Source: Bacteroidota bacterium
GTDB taxonomy: Bacteria > Bacteroidota > Bacteroidia > Chitinophagales > BACL12
Direction of reading: 5' to 3'
NCBI GenBank assembly: GCA_016718035.1
Contig: JADKEK010000003.1
Coordinates: 107,501 to 171,500 of the forward strand
Length of the DNA stretch: 64,000 bases
Shown in pieces: positions 1 to 8,381 of the stretch; the stretch's first letter is position 1; each line of letters opens with the position of its first letter. The notes under the pieces were generated by a model. That model saw nothing but the letters and a program-made list of their open reading frames with translations. It was not told the DNA's origin and did no database searches. The translations under genes were made by a program, and so were the position numbers.

Positions 1-550
1 GGGTAGCTCGGGTACCGAATTGCGTGGGAAAAAATTAGGGATTATTGGCTATGGAAATATAGGCCGATACATGGCTCAAATTGGTCGTGGATTTGGCATG
101 GAGGTTTTTGCCTATAAACGCAACATGGATCGCCTTGCATTACAAATAGATGGTGTTACCCCTGCAAGCAGCTTTGAAGACATTTTTGAACATTGCGAAT
201 ACGTGTCGCTGCATATTCCATCTACTGCTGAAACCAAAGGTGTAATTAATATGCACTTACTAAAATTATTACCTAAAAATGGTATGCTAGTTAATACTGC
301 ACGATTAGACGTTGTTAATGAAACTGACTTATTACAATTAATGGGTGAGCGTAATGATATTACGTATGTTTCAGATTTTGTTCCTAAAATGGAAGCAGCA
401 TTTAATGAAAAATTTGCGAAACGCATTTTTTATCCTGCCAAAAAAATGGGTGCCCAAACAGAGGAAGCAAATGTAAACGCAGGTATTGCTGCGGCTAAAC
501 AAATAATTGATTTCCTTGATAAAGGCATTGATACTTTCAGGGTAAATTAA
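1..550 (+). CDS. serA: D-3-phosphoglycerate dehydrogenase, 3' part (5' end off the window)
   Basis: This is the C-terminal part of a D-isomer-specific 2-hydroxyacid dehydrogenase, most likely the NAD-dependent phosphoglycerate dehydrogenase that starts serine synthesis. The frame is open to the left edge, so the gene is truncated by the window and not by mutation. The Rossmann motif GIIGYGNIG lies near the start of the visible part. The segment 'MLVNTAR' and the tail 'KKMGAQTEEANVNAG' are typical of Bacteroidota SerA. No ACT domain follows, so it is the short form. The DUF1015 gene that usually follows serA in this phylum lies 1.26 kb downstream, beyond an opposite-strand gene. A strong hairpin terminator follows the stop codon. 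Confidence 0.85.
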   Translation, partial: GSSGTELRGKKLGIIGYGNIGRYMAQIGRGFGMEVFAYKRNMDRLALQIDGVTPASSFEDIFEHCEYVSLHIPSTAETKGVINMHLLKLLPKNGMLVNTARLDVVNETDLLQLMGERNDITYVSDFVPKMEAAFNEKFAKRIFYPAKKMGAQTEEANVNAGIAAAKQIIDFLDKGIDTFRVN

Positions 551-560
551 GCTATTCTAT

Positions 561-600
561 CAAAAAAAAAATGTCCGCAATGCGGACATTTTTTTTGATA
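561..600. terminator. Bidirectional intrinsic terminator between serA and the T9SS gene
   Basis: The arms ATGTCCGCA and TGCGGACAT (571-579 and 581-589) form a perfect GC-rich hairpin, flanked by an A run on the left and a T run on the right. It can end transcription from both convergent genes. Confidence 0.9.
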
Positions 601-612
601 CATATTATTTGA

Positions 613-1479
613 TTATTGAATAAATACTTGTTTTGCTGCATTGCCGCTAGCGCTGGTAATATTTACCAAATAATTGCCGCTTGCTAAATTTGACAAGTCA
701 ATTTGATTCAAACCATTAGTTAATGCTGCTGATGCAACTTGTTTACCACTTAAATCATAAATAGTAGCATTTGCATTTTCTAAATTAGCTACATTAATAA
801 TATTCACCAATGTTCCGAAAGCATAAATATTTACTTCGCTTGATGTTAATTCATTAATTGCAACTGATTCTTCATCACCTGTTTCAATTTCTTTATTTGG
901 TGCATTTTCGTAAGCATAATCCATAATAGTGATGAATACCGGGTCGATATCAGCAACAATTCTCATCCAACCATAATGGGTGTTATCGCCAACCATAAAT
1001 TTAAATCCTAAGAATTTTTCGCCCTGACCAGGGAAGGCCGCAAATGTGCTGCCATAGAAGTTTGAAGCTAAAACTGCAGAGTTGCTATAGCTTGGATAAG
1101 ATAACCAAGGGCCATCAGGACCAACAGTTACACCCGCATCTAAAGCACTACCATAATTATAGAAACTACCCTGATAACCAATTAATTGATTGCCAGAATT
1201 TCCAACTGTATAAGATGTGTAAAGGCCAAATACTGAACCGAATGACCAAACACCACTGCTGGTTGAACTTACAATAGTTCCAGCTCTGAAGTGGAAATCA
1301 AGTGTACCATCACCATCAATATCGATATCGTACATATCGCCGATTTCGACTGTAACATCTTCAATGTCGTTGTAAACGATGGTTGCATCTAATGTTGTTG
1401 CACCTGCAGTTAGTGCTAATGCCATTGCCGAATAGGCTTTTAATCTGCTTTCATTACCTGGCGTGTAAAGTTTCTTCAT
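613..1479 (-). CDS. T9SS type A sorting-domain protein, 'HYGW' family paralog 1
   Basis: This is a secreted protein of 288 residues. It has a signal-like N-terminus containing 'LKAYSAMALALTAG', then a short acidic motif 'DIDGDGTLDF' (about residues 53-62). A conserved segment near residues 165-195 reads 'HYGWMRI...IMDYAYENAP'. The last 75 residues form a T9SS sorting domain ending 'KQVFIQ'. The same order of motifs occurs in the genes at 28038-29240 and 47936-49963, so the three are paralogs. The function is unknown; export across the outer membrane and surface attachment or release are expected from the tail. It sits opposite in strand inside the serA-DUF1015 pair. Confidence 0.8.
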   Translation of the reverse strand: MKKLYTPGNESRLKAYSAMALALTAGATTLDATIVYNDIEDVTVEIGDMYDIDIDGDGTLDFHFRAGTIVSSTSSGVWSFGSVFGLYTSYTVGNSGNQLIGYQGSFYNYGSALDAGVTVGPDGPWLSYPSYSNSAVLASNFYGSTFAAFPGQGEKFLGFKFMVGDNTHYGWMRIVADIDPVFITIMDYAYENAPNKEIETGDEESVAINELTSSEVNIYAFGTLVNIINVANLENANATIYDLSGKQVASAALTNGLNQIDLSNLASGNYLVNITSASGNAAKQVFIQ

Positions 1480-1807
1480 ATTTTGAATTATTAATTTGTA
1501 GCTAAAAGTAGTAATATTTTCGGACTTGCGGCCTCCTAAAGGGCGTAATTGTTGTTAACTAAGGTTAAATGTGATGTCTGAAAAAACCTTCACATGCTCA
1601 CCGATTATGACATCTCCCCTTAATGAAAACACGGCTAATACATTGCTTCACTGCATTTTCATCAATTATCAAGGATATGGTGGGCCGGAAAAATTTCCTT
1701 CCGACAAAAGCAACAAAAACCTTACTTAGCAAGCCAAAAAGAGTCAATTAGCCAACGAGTGGCATAATTGAAAACAGTTCTGCTATCTTTGCGCAAAAAA
1801 TACAACT
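1480..1807. other. Divergent intergenic region, 328 bp
   Basis: This is the spacer between the T9SS gene on the minus strand and the DUF1015 gene on the plus strand. It holds the -7 element of the latter (1784-1791). TGAAAA near 1625 and TTTTCA near 1650 form a loose inverted repeat. No open frame, tRNA or recognised RNA family is visible. GGCCTCCTAAA at 1530-1540 reads on the minus strand as TTTAGGAGGCC. A similar TTTAGGAGCC precedes the paralogous gene at 28038, which may be chance. Confidence 0.5.
1784..1791 (+). promoter_or_regulatory. Bacteroidota -7 promoter element (TATCTTTG) for DUF1015 gene
   Basis: TATCTTTG matches TAnnTTTG and lies 16 nt before the ATG at 1808. No TTG at the usual 19-21 nt spacing was seen. 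Confidence 0.55.
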
Positions 1808-3052
1808 ATGGCCATAATAAGATCATTCAACGGCTGGAGACCAAAGCCGGAGCAAGCTGCCAAAGTAGCAAGCCGCCCTTACGATGTTTTAAACAGTGAA
1901 GAAGCGCGCGAAGAAGCTGCCGGTAACGATATTTCATTTTTACACGTTTGTAAACCGGAAATCGATTTACCTGCCGATGTTGATCATTATGCAGATGCCG
2001 TTTATGCTAAAGCAGTCGAAAACTGGAAACGTTTTCAATCGAATGGCACATTTTTACAAGATGCAACACCTAATATGTATGCTTACCGTCAAATCATGAA
2101 CGGGCACGCACAAGTTGGATTAGTTGCCAACTCCTCGATTAAGGATTATTTTGATGGCATAATTAAAAAACATGAATACACTCGTCCTGAAAAAGAAAAC
2201 GATCGTATTCGTCATATGGCAGAATTACAATGTCATCCGGAACCTGTTTTCTTAACTTATCCTGATGTTGCCGATATTGATACTATTATTAATAAAGTTG
2301 TAAGCACTTCCAATCCTGTTTATGATTTTACAGCGGAAGATGGCATTCAGCACACATTTTGGTTAATTGACAAAACACAAGATGTACAGTCATTAACGCA
2401 ATTGTTCGGTGATAAAGTACCTTTCACTTACATTGCCGACGGTCACCACCGCAGTGCATCGAGCGCTAAAGTTGGACAAGCTATTGCAGATAAAAATCCA
2501 AACCATACAGGTAACGAAGAATATAATTTCTTTTTAAGCGTGATTTTCCCTGCAAGTCAGTTAATGATTATGGATTACAATCGTGTAGTTACAGATTTAA
2601 ACGGGCATACCGCTGAAGGAATTTTACAGGCTGTTGGTGAAAAATTTGAAGTTGAAAAACGCGATAGCATTTATAAACCTGAATCATTACACACTTTTGG
2701 ATTGTATTTAAATAAAACCTGGTTTAAATTAACTGCAAAACCAGGCACTTATAATGATAACGACCCAATTGATGTTTTAGATGTTACTATTATGTCTAAT
2801 CATATTTTAGATCCAATTCTAGGAATTAAAGATCAACGTACTGATAAACGTATTGATTTTGTTGGTGGAATTCGCGGATTAGGTGAATTGGAAAAAAGAG
2901 TAAACAGCGGTGAAATGCAATTGGCGATTAGTTTATATCCGGTTTCCATTCAACAATTAATTAATATTGCTGATAGCGGAAATGTGATGCCTCCAAAATC
3001 GACTTGGTTTGAACCGAAGTTGAGAAGTGGATTGGTAGTGCATACGTTTTAA
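1808..3052 (+). CDS. DUF1015 family protein
   Basis: This 414-residue protein belongs to the DUF1015 family. The start 'MAIIRSFNGWRPKPE' and the central motif 'YIADGHHRSAS' (residues about 217-227) are characteristic. Members are cytoplasmic and of uncertain biochemical role. In Bacteroidota the gene commonly follows serC-serA, which suggests a link to serine metabolism. Here serA is upstream on the same strand, but an opposite-strand T9SS gene has come between and this gene has its own -7 element. The length is normal and the frame intact. Confidence 0.88.
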   Translation: MAIIRSFNGWRPKPEQAAKVASRPYDVLNSEEAREEAAGNDISFLHVCKPEIDLPADVDHYADAVYAKAVENWKRFQSNGTFLQDATPNMYAYRQIMNGHAQVGLVANSSIKDYFDGIIKKHEYTRPEKENDRIRHMAELQCHPEPVFLTYPDVADIDTIINKVVSTSNPVYDFTAEDGIQHTFWLIDKTQDVQSLTQLFGDKVPFTYIADGHHRSASSAKVGQAIADKNPNHTGNEEYNFFLSVIFPASQLMIMDYNRVVTDLNGHTAEGILQAVGEKFEVEKRDSIYKPESLHTFGLYLNKTWFKLTAKPGTYNDNDPIDVLDVTIMSNHILDPILGIKDQRTDKRIDFVGGIRGLGELEKRVNSGEMQLAISLYPVSIQQLINIADSGNVMPPKSTWFEPKLRSGLVVHTF

Positions 3053-3070
3053 TTCGAAGAGGGAACGCAG

Positions 3071-3097
3071 ATGACGCGGATGACGCGGATGACGCGG
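3071..3097. repeat. Tandem 9-bp repeat, three perfect copies of ATGACGCGG
   Basis: Three head-to-tail copies (3071-3079, 3080-3088, 3089-3097) lie just after the DUF1015 stop codon. They are flanked by the related sequences GAACGCAG and AAAACGG. The array is non-coding and resembles the degenerate 'acgcggat' intergenic repeats found in several phyla. Confidence 0.8.
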
Positions 3098-3200
3098 ATA
3101 AAACGGATTTAATTTGAGGTGTTGATGTATTAGTTGATTGAAGCTGATTAAACTCACTTCGACATTTTTTTGACACAATAATGTAGCGCAGCTACCCACA

Positions 3201-3218
3201 TTAGCTAATTTGCTAATT
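3201..3218. repeat. Solo copy of the TTAGCTAATTTGCTAATT motif
   Basis: These 18 bases are identical to 36879-36896, the tail of the hairpin array between hisS and dnaJ. The preceding CCCACA also occurs, on the opposite strand, in that array. It lies directly before the start of the cystathionine synthase-like gene and may be a relic or a solo unit of the same dispersed repeat. Confidence 0.65.
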
Positions 3219-3230
3219 AAACCAAGTAAC

Positions 3231-4370
3231 ATGAAATTTAATACGAAAGTGATTCACGCAGGAGTTGACCCTGATCCAAGCACAGGGGCGATAATGACTC
3301 CGATTTTTCAGACTAGTACTTATGTGCAAAATGCACCCGGTGATCATAAGGGTTATGAGTATGCACGTACGCAAAATCCAACACGCGATGCGTTACAGAA
3401 AAATTTGGCGGCTTTGGAAAATGGCAATTTCGGTATTTGTTTTTCGAGCGGATTGGCAGCTACTGATGGTATAATAAAAATGTTTAGTCAGGGCGATGAG
3501 GTTATTGCCATGAACGACTTATACGGCGGAACCTACCGTGCTTTTACAAAAGTGTATGCGCGATTTGGTATGCAATTTCATTTTGCCGATTTGACAAACC
3601 CTGACAATCTCGAACCACTTATTAATGCAAATACAAAACTCATTTGGATAGAAACACCAACTAATCCGATGTTGAGTATTATTGATATTGTTGCCATTTG
3701 TGCAATTGCTAAAAAACACGGAGTTTTAGTTTGCGTAGATAATACTTTTGCTTCGCCTTATTTGCAAAATCCGCTTGATTTAGGTGCAGATATTGTTGTG
3801 CATTCAGCCACAAAATATTTGGGCGGACATAGCGATGTAATTCATGGTTGTGTTATTGTTAAAGATAAAGCACTCGCCGATCAGTTATATTTTATTCAGA
3901 ATGCAACTGGTGCGGTGCCTGGCCCCCAGGATTGTTTTTTGATTTTACGCGGTATTAAAACTTTGCATTTACGTGTGCAACGCAGTTGTGAAAATGCTGC
4001 AGTTATTGCACAGTTTTTACGCAATCATCCAAAAGTTGAAAAAGTTTATTGGCCGGGATTTACTGATCATCCAAATCACGAAATCGCAAAAAAACAAATG
4101 CGGATGTTTGGTGCAATGGTTTCATTTACGTTAAAGGGAGATGATTTTACAGAAGCAACACGTATTTTGTCTGCTACCCATTTGTTTTCATTAGCAGAAA
4201 GTTTAGGTGGTGTTGAAAGTTTGATTGGCCATCCTGCAAGTATGACGCATGCATCCATTCCAAAAGAGGAACGATTAAAAAACGGCTTAGTAGATTCTTT
4301 AATCAGACTGAGTGTTGGTGTGGAAGATGTTGACGATTTATTAGCAGATTTACAAACTGCAATTGGATAA
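3231..4370 (+). CDS. metB: Cystathionine gamma-synthase-type PLP enzyme (trans-sulfuration family)
   Basis: This 379-residue PLP enzyme of the Cys/Met metabolism family joins or splits thioether amino acids in methionine and cysteine synthesis. The PLP lysine is K195 in 'HSATKYLGGHSD'. The 'YEYARTQNPTR' segment near residue 43 and 'CFSSGLAATDG' near residue 70 are typical of this group. The ATG at 3231 is preferred over an in-frame TTG at 3210, because homologs begin 'MKFNTKVIHAG' and the longer start would run into the repeat. Synthase, gamma-lyase and O-acetylhomoserine variants cannot be separated by sequence inspection alone, so the symbol is provisional. Confidence 0.85.
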   Translation: MKFNTKVIHAGVDPDPSTGAIMTPIFQTSTYVQNAPGDHKGYEYARTQNPTRDALQKNLAALENGNFGICFSSGLAATDGIIKMFSQGDEVIAMNDLYGGTYRAFTKVYARFGMQFHFADLTNPDNLEPLINANTKLIWIETPTNPMLSIIDIVAICAIAKKHGVLVCVDNTFASPYLQNPLDLGADIVVHSATKYLGGHSDVIHGCVIVKDKALADQLYFIQNATGAVPGPQDCFLILRGIKTLHLRVQRSCENAAVIAQFLRNHPKVEKVYWPGFTDHPNHEIAKKQMRMFGAMVSFTLKGDDFTEATRILSATHLFSLAESLGGVESLIGHPASMTHASIPKEERLKNGLVDSLIRLSVGVEDVDDLLADLQTAIG

Positions 4371-4403
4371 TTTTTTTGTAACTATATTTAGGAAAAATAT
4401 CAC

Positions 4404-5177
4404 ATGGATTTAGCAACATTAGCACTTTTAGCTTTGGCCATTGGCCCGGCAGCTGCTATCATGATTTATTTTTATGCAAAAGACAAACATGATCGCGAGC
4501 CATTTGGTGTTTTATTGGTCAGTTTTTTAGCAGGATGTTTTAGTGTTTTGCCAGCCATTATTTTAGAAACGTTATTACCTAATATTGTTCCTGGAAGTAA
4601 TGGCACTTCTATTATTTCTATAGCCATCTACACATTTGTAATCATTGCTGCAAGTGAAGAATTTTGTAAATATTTATTTCTGCGGTATTATGCTTATCGC
4701 AAACCGAGTTTCAATGAACCATACGATGGAATTATTTATGCAATAATGGTTGGGATGGGTTTTGCTACCATTGAAAATTTAATGTACATCTTCGGTGCTG
4801 ATAATTTAGGTAGTGCTTGGCAAACTGCAGGTTTACGTGCTGTGACTGCCGTTCCTGCACATGCTACATTTGCTGCTGTGATGGGTTATTTTGTAGGGCT
4901 AGCAAAATTCAATCATAAAAATGAACGTTCATTAATGTTCAGAGGATTTTTGTTAGCCACCATTTTACATGGATTTTATGACTTTTTTCTTTTCCAAAAT
5001 TATACACCGGGATTATACATTGGTGCAATCGTATCACTAATAATAGGTATCAGATTTAGTGTTCGCTCCATTAAATTGCATAAATCACATCCTGATGCCA
5101 AACAAAAAGAATTAAAGGTGATACCGGTTGATAATAATCCAAATGAAGGTTTTGATGCCCCGACAAAACCTCAATAA
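4404..5177 (+). CDS. PrsW family intramembrane metalloprotease-like protein
   Basis: This is a 257-residue polytopic membrane protein with about seven hydrophobic segments. All PrsW hallmarks are visible: EExxK at residues 85-89 (EEFCK), 'EPYDGIIY' near 105, 'GFATIEN' near 119, 'PAHA' at 151-154 and 'HGFYD' at 189-193. The family cleaves membrane-bound substrates; in Bacillus PrsW cleaves an anti-sigma factor. The substrate here is unknown. It overlaps the next gene, which suggests co-transcription. Confidence 0.85.
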   Translation: MDLATLALLALAIGPAAAIMIYFYAKDKHDREPFGVLLVSFLAGCFSVLPAIILETLLPNIVPGSNGTSIISIAIYTFVIIAASEEFCKYLFLRYYAYRKPSFNEPYDGIIYAIMVGMGFATIENLMYIFGADNLGSAWQTAGLRAVTAVPAHATFAAVMGYFVGLAKFNHKNERSLMFRGFLLATILHGFYDFFLFQNYTPGLYIGAIVSLIIGIRFSVRSIKLHKSHPDAKQKELKVIPVDNNPNEGFDAPTKPQ

Positions 5178-5970
5178 ATTTAATAGCCGTGATTTTAAGC
5201 GCTTAAAGACTTTTCTCGATGAAAAGGCAAATCGGTATAATAACACCGAGTTTATTGCGAATGATCCTATTAGTATTCCGCATCAGTTTACAAAACTACA
5301 GGATATTGAAATAATAGGATTTTGGACTGCAATGTTATCATGGGGCCAAAGAACAACGATTATTAATAATGCAGAAACCTTGATTGCATTAATGGATAAT
5401 GCACCTTATGATTTTATTGTTGGGCATACCGAACAGGATGTAAAACGTTTCGCTCATTTTAAACACCGCACTTTTAATTATACCGACACTTTATATTTTT
5501 TACATTTCTTCCAGCAATTCTATGCTGTTCATGATAGTTTGGAAGAGGCATTTTTGATTCAAGCAGTTGAAAAGGAAAAAACTGTAGAAAAAATGCTCAT
5601 TCAATTCCACAATACTTTTTTTAATGATGAAAGCGCCCCTCAGCGAACACGCAAACATGTAGCTACACCTGCTACAAAAAGTGCCTGCAAACGTATCAAT
5701 ATGTTTTTAAGATGGATGGTAAGACCAAATACCACAGGTGTTGACTTTGGTTGCTGGAAAAAGATAGGGACACATCAGCTCATATGCCCGCTGGATGTGC
5801 ATGTTGAGCGAGTAGCTAAATCACTCGGATTGCTAGATCGCAAACAAACAGATTGGCAAGCAGCATTAGAATTAACAGAAAATTTAAGATTATTTGATGA
5901 AAAAGACCCGGTAAAATACGACTTTGCATTGTTTGGTGCCGGTGTGATGGAAAAATGGCATGATATTTAA
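5155..5970 (+). CDS. TIGR02757 family protein
   Basis: This is a Bacteroidota-specific conserved protein of about 270 residues, soluble and without a signal peptide. The family is recognised from 'FWTAMLSWGQRTTIINNAETL' and the C-terminal 'CPLDVHVERVAKSLGL...DFALFGAGV'. That tail resembles the end of a helix-hairpin-helix DNA glycosylase-like fold, but no catalytic role is established. ATGs exist at 5128, 5143 and 5155. The last, 'MPRQNLNKFN', is chosen because it leaves only a 23-nt overlap with the PrsW gene, but the earlier starts remain possible. Confidence 0.82.
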   Translation: MPRQNLNKFNSRDFKRLKTFLDEKANRYNNTEFIANDPISIPHQFTKLQDIEIIGFWTAMLSWGQRTTIINNAETLIALMDNAPYDFIVGHTEQDVKRFAHFKHRTFNYTDTLYFLHFFQQFYAVHDSLEEAFLIQAVEKEKTVEKMLIQFHNTFFNDESAPQRTRKHVATPATKSACKRINMFLRWMVRPNTTGVDFGCWKKIGTHQLICPLDVHVERVAKSLGLLDRKQTDWQAALELTENLRLFDEKDPVKYDFALFGAGVMEKWHDI

Positions 5971-5993
5971 GTTATAGGATTTAAGGCAATACC

Positions 5994-6356
5994 ATGATTA
6001 TGACTAAAACCGAAAATTGGATGCACAACTCACTTTCAGAAATTGCTGAAATGTGTGAATTGACAGTGGAAGAACAAATGCTGGAAGTAACTTCTGCAGA
6101 AGCATTTAAAAATTCACTTGCTGAAATGATTGCATTTCTAATAGATCATAATTTCGAGAAACTACTTTGGATACTCTATCGCATAGATGTTGATGAGGAA
6201 AAAGCAAAGTCTTTATTGGGTAAACATTTACCGGAAGATGCACCTACCGTGTTAGCAGACCTGATCTACCAACGTCAGTTAAAAAAAGAAGAACTTAAGC
6301 AGCAATTTGAAAATACGGCTAAGTTGTTTGAAGATGACGATGATTTAAGATTATGA
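5994..6356 (+). CDS. Conserved hypothetical protein, 120 aa
   Basis: This is a small acidic helical protein without signal peptide or membrane segment. It contains 'SLAEMIAFLIDHNFEKLLWILYRIDVDEEKAKSLL', resembling small helical Bacteroidota proteins of unknown role, and ends in a run of aspartates (EDDDDLRL). It lies 23 nt after the TIGR02757 gene and 27 nt before the GT39-like gene, so it is probably in the same operon. The function is unknown. Confidence 0.7.
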   Translation: MIMTKTENWMHNSLSEIAEMCELTVEEQMLEVTSAEAFKNSLAEMIAFLIDHNFEKLLWILYRIDVDEEKAKSLLGKHLPEDAPTVLADLIYQRQLKKEELKQQFENTAKLFEDDDDLRL

Positions 6357-6383
6357 TTATATTTACCTGCATAAGGTAAACCA

Positions 6384-7835
6384 TTGCTATCCAACATTTC
6401 TAAACGTCCATTATTTTTCCTGCTCACGGTTGCAGCTATTTTGCAAACGGTGCTCATTGTTTTTTATCACTTCAATGGTTTTTTTGGTCAGGACAGTTAT
6501 GAATATTTGCGCATAACATATTCGTTAAATGCTTTTTACGGAGATGGCACCTCACCTGCTTATACTGTTTATCCCATCATGTATCCAATAGTTTGCAGTA
6601 TTGCGGACTTCTTTTTTCCAAGCACCATGTTTGCCATGCAATTTGTAAGCATGATTTCGATGTTAATTGCTGCTTATTTATTGGTGAAAATAATTAAACT
6701 GATAACTATTGAAGCCAAACATGCACACGTGTTTGTATTATTGTTTTTTGTTTTGTCGCCATATATTTTACGATTTAGCCTAATAGCTATGAGTGATATG
6801 TTTTGCATCGCGATGTGGCTTTTTACCTTTTATTACAGTTTGCGCTTTGAACAAAAGACAAAATTAAAATACTTGTTACTATCCTCTTTTTTTGCAGGTA
6901 TAACACTCATGACCAGGTATCCAAGTATTGTCTTATTATTATTGCCGGCTTTTATTTGTTTGAAAACCATCTTCAGAACAAAACAGTACCTTTTCATTTT
7001 ACCTGCGGCTATAGCGGCGTTATTGAGTACCGTCCCGGATTTAATTATTCGCCAGCGATTTATATTTTGGAACATTGGCAGCGAGGGTCCGGCATTCTCT
7101 TACGATTTTTTTGCCGACCAGTTTAGTTTTGCCAATCTGTTTAAAAGCAGCTTTTTCAATATTGATGGCTGGCAACATTATCCTACCCCAAATATTTTAT
7201 TCGGTTTTTTCCAATTTGTTCACCCAGCCTTTATTTTTTGTGGAATATTGTTTTTGATATTATTAATTAAGCAGCAGAACCGACATCGTTATACCTTTCC
7301 ACTCTTGTTTACCATTTTGCTTTATAGCCTTTTTATTGGATGTAATCCCTATCAGAATAACAGATATCTCATGTTTGTTGTTCCGGCTGTTTTGTTGGTC
7401 TATTATCTACCTTTTACAAATATAATCTGGAGCATAAAGCAGCAACCTAAATTAGGCTACTTACTATTTTCCGGTGTTGTTATTTGTCAATTACTATTAT
7501 TTTCAATCAGTTTTCAAAAAATAGTGTTTTACAATAAATTGGAACATATTATTGCGGACCATGTAGGCAAATTAGATAAATTACCGGTTTACACTTTGAG
7601 TATTGATGGAGCATTACTTGCTTACAATCCGAACATGGAAATTATCAATTTATTTAATACACATCTTTCAGAAGGTGATGTGCAAACAGGATATTTGTTG
7701 TATAATCCAAATGCATTTTCAAAACAGTTTGAAGGATTATTGCCTGAAAAAAATTATCATTTTCTACAAGCGAATACCCGCTTACAAAAATTAACAGAAT
7801 TTGAGGGAGGTTGGGAATTGTATCAAATTAATTAG
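6384..7835 (+). CDS. GT39/ArnT-like membrane glycosyltransferase
   Basis: This integral membrane protein has 483 residues and about eleven hydrophobic segments, arranged as in the dolichyl-phosphate-mannose/ArnT (GT-C) superfamily. 'GQDSYEYLRI' (residues about 35-44) in the first extracytoplasmic loop carries the acidic residue expected at the catalytic site. The donor would be a polyprenyl-phosphate sugar and the acceptor is unknown. The start is a TTG, since an in-frame stop lies 12 nt upstream and the first ATG is far inside. The stop overlaps the end of the opposite-strand DUF456 gene by 4 nt. Confidence 0.75.
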   Translation: MLSNISKRPLFFLLTVAAILQTVLIVFYHFNGFFGQDSYEYLRITYSLNAFYGDGTSPAYTVYPIMYPIVCSIADFFFPSTMFAMQFVSMISMLIAAYLLVKIIKLITIEAKHAHVFVLLFFVLSPYILRFSLIAMSDMFCIAMWLFTFYYSLRFEQKTKLKYLLLSSFFAGITLMTRYPSIVLLLLPAFICLKTIFRTKQYLFILPAAIAALLSTVPDLIIRQRFIFWNIGSEGPAFSYDFFADQFSFANLFKSSFFNIDGWQHYPTPNILFGFFQFVHPAFIFCGILFLILLIKQQNRHRYTFPLLFTILLYSLFIGCNPYQNNRYLMFVVPAVLLVYYLPFTNIIWSIKQQPKLGYLLFSGVVICQLLLFSISFQKIVFYNKLEHIIADHVGKLDKLPVYTLSIDGALLAYNPNMEIINLFNTHLSEGDVQTGYLLYNPNAFSKQFEGLLPEKNYHFLQANTRLQKLTEFEGGWELYQIN

Positions 7836-8314
7836 ACTATTTCTCTGATAAAGAAAAAAGCCATTACTAAAACGGTAACTACCTTTAAAAATGTGCCTGC
7901 TAAAAAGCCAATAAAACTTCCCCATGCACTTCGAAGGGCTTTGCGTTTATCGTATTTATCGTGCATTATTTCTCCGATATACGCGCCAACAAAAGGGCCA
8001 AGAATAAGGCCAAGTGGTTGTGGAGGGATAAAAATGCCAAGGATAGTCCCAATAGTTGCTCCTTTTTGCCCGGATTTTGTTCCTCCATACTTTTTCGTTC
8101 CCCAGGTTGGAATGTAATACTCTAAAATTCCTAAAATAACCACCAGAATTGCCCAGACTATTAGAAAACTGGTTGTAAAGTCGGCATATGCAGTTATTTC
8201 AACCAAGATAAATCCTAGAAAACAGATTGGCGGACCGGGTAAAATGGGCAGAAAACTACCAGCCAAACCAACCAGCATGCATATAATTGCGAGTATCAGT
8301 AAAAAAATATCCAT
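7832..8314 (-). CDS. DUF456 family membrane protein
   Basis: This 160-residue, glycine-rich membrane protein has about four or five hydrophobic segments. The N-terminal 'GLAGSFLPILPGPPICFLG' and the central 'PTWGTKKYGGTKSGQKGATIGTILG' are family signatures. No biochemical function is established for DUF456. It is divergent from fumarylacetoacetase and overlaps the preceding gene tail to tail. Confidence 0.88.
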   Translation of the reverse strand: MDIFLLILAIICMLVGLAGSFLPILPGPPICFLGFILVEITAYADFTTSFLIVWAILVVILGILEYYIPTWGTKKYGGTKSGQKGATIGTILGIFIPPQPLGLILGPFVGAYIGEIMHDKYDKRKALRSAWGSFIGFLAGTFLKVVTVLVMAFFFIREIV

Positions 8315-8352
8315 TAGTTATTTATATCAACAGACGAAAAGCCCTGTTGTTG

Positions 8353-8360
8353 TATTTTTG
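8353..8360 (+). promoter_or_regulatory. -7 promoter element (TATTTTTG) for fumarylacetoacetase
   Basis: TATTTTTG matches TAnnTTTG and lies 21 nt before the ATG at 8382, in the 67-bp divergent spacer shared with the DUF456 gene. Confidence 0.55.
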
Positions 8361-8381
8361 CAAAAATAAATTGAAATAAAG

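Noticed and set aside
1..22. Vector polylinker contamination (the first bases contain a KpnI-like GGTACC)
   Set aside because: The same bases translate in frame into a normal SerA segment before the Rossmann motif, so they are natural coding sequence.
3053..3230. SAM riboswitch upstream of the cystathionine synthase-like gene
   Set aside because: The spacer holds only simple repeats and no visible multi-helix conserved core.
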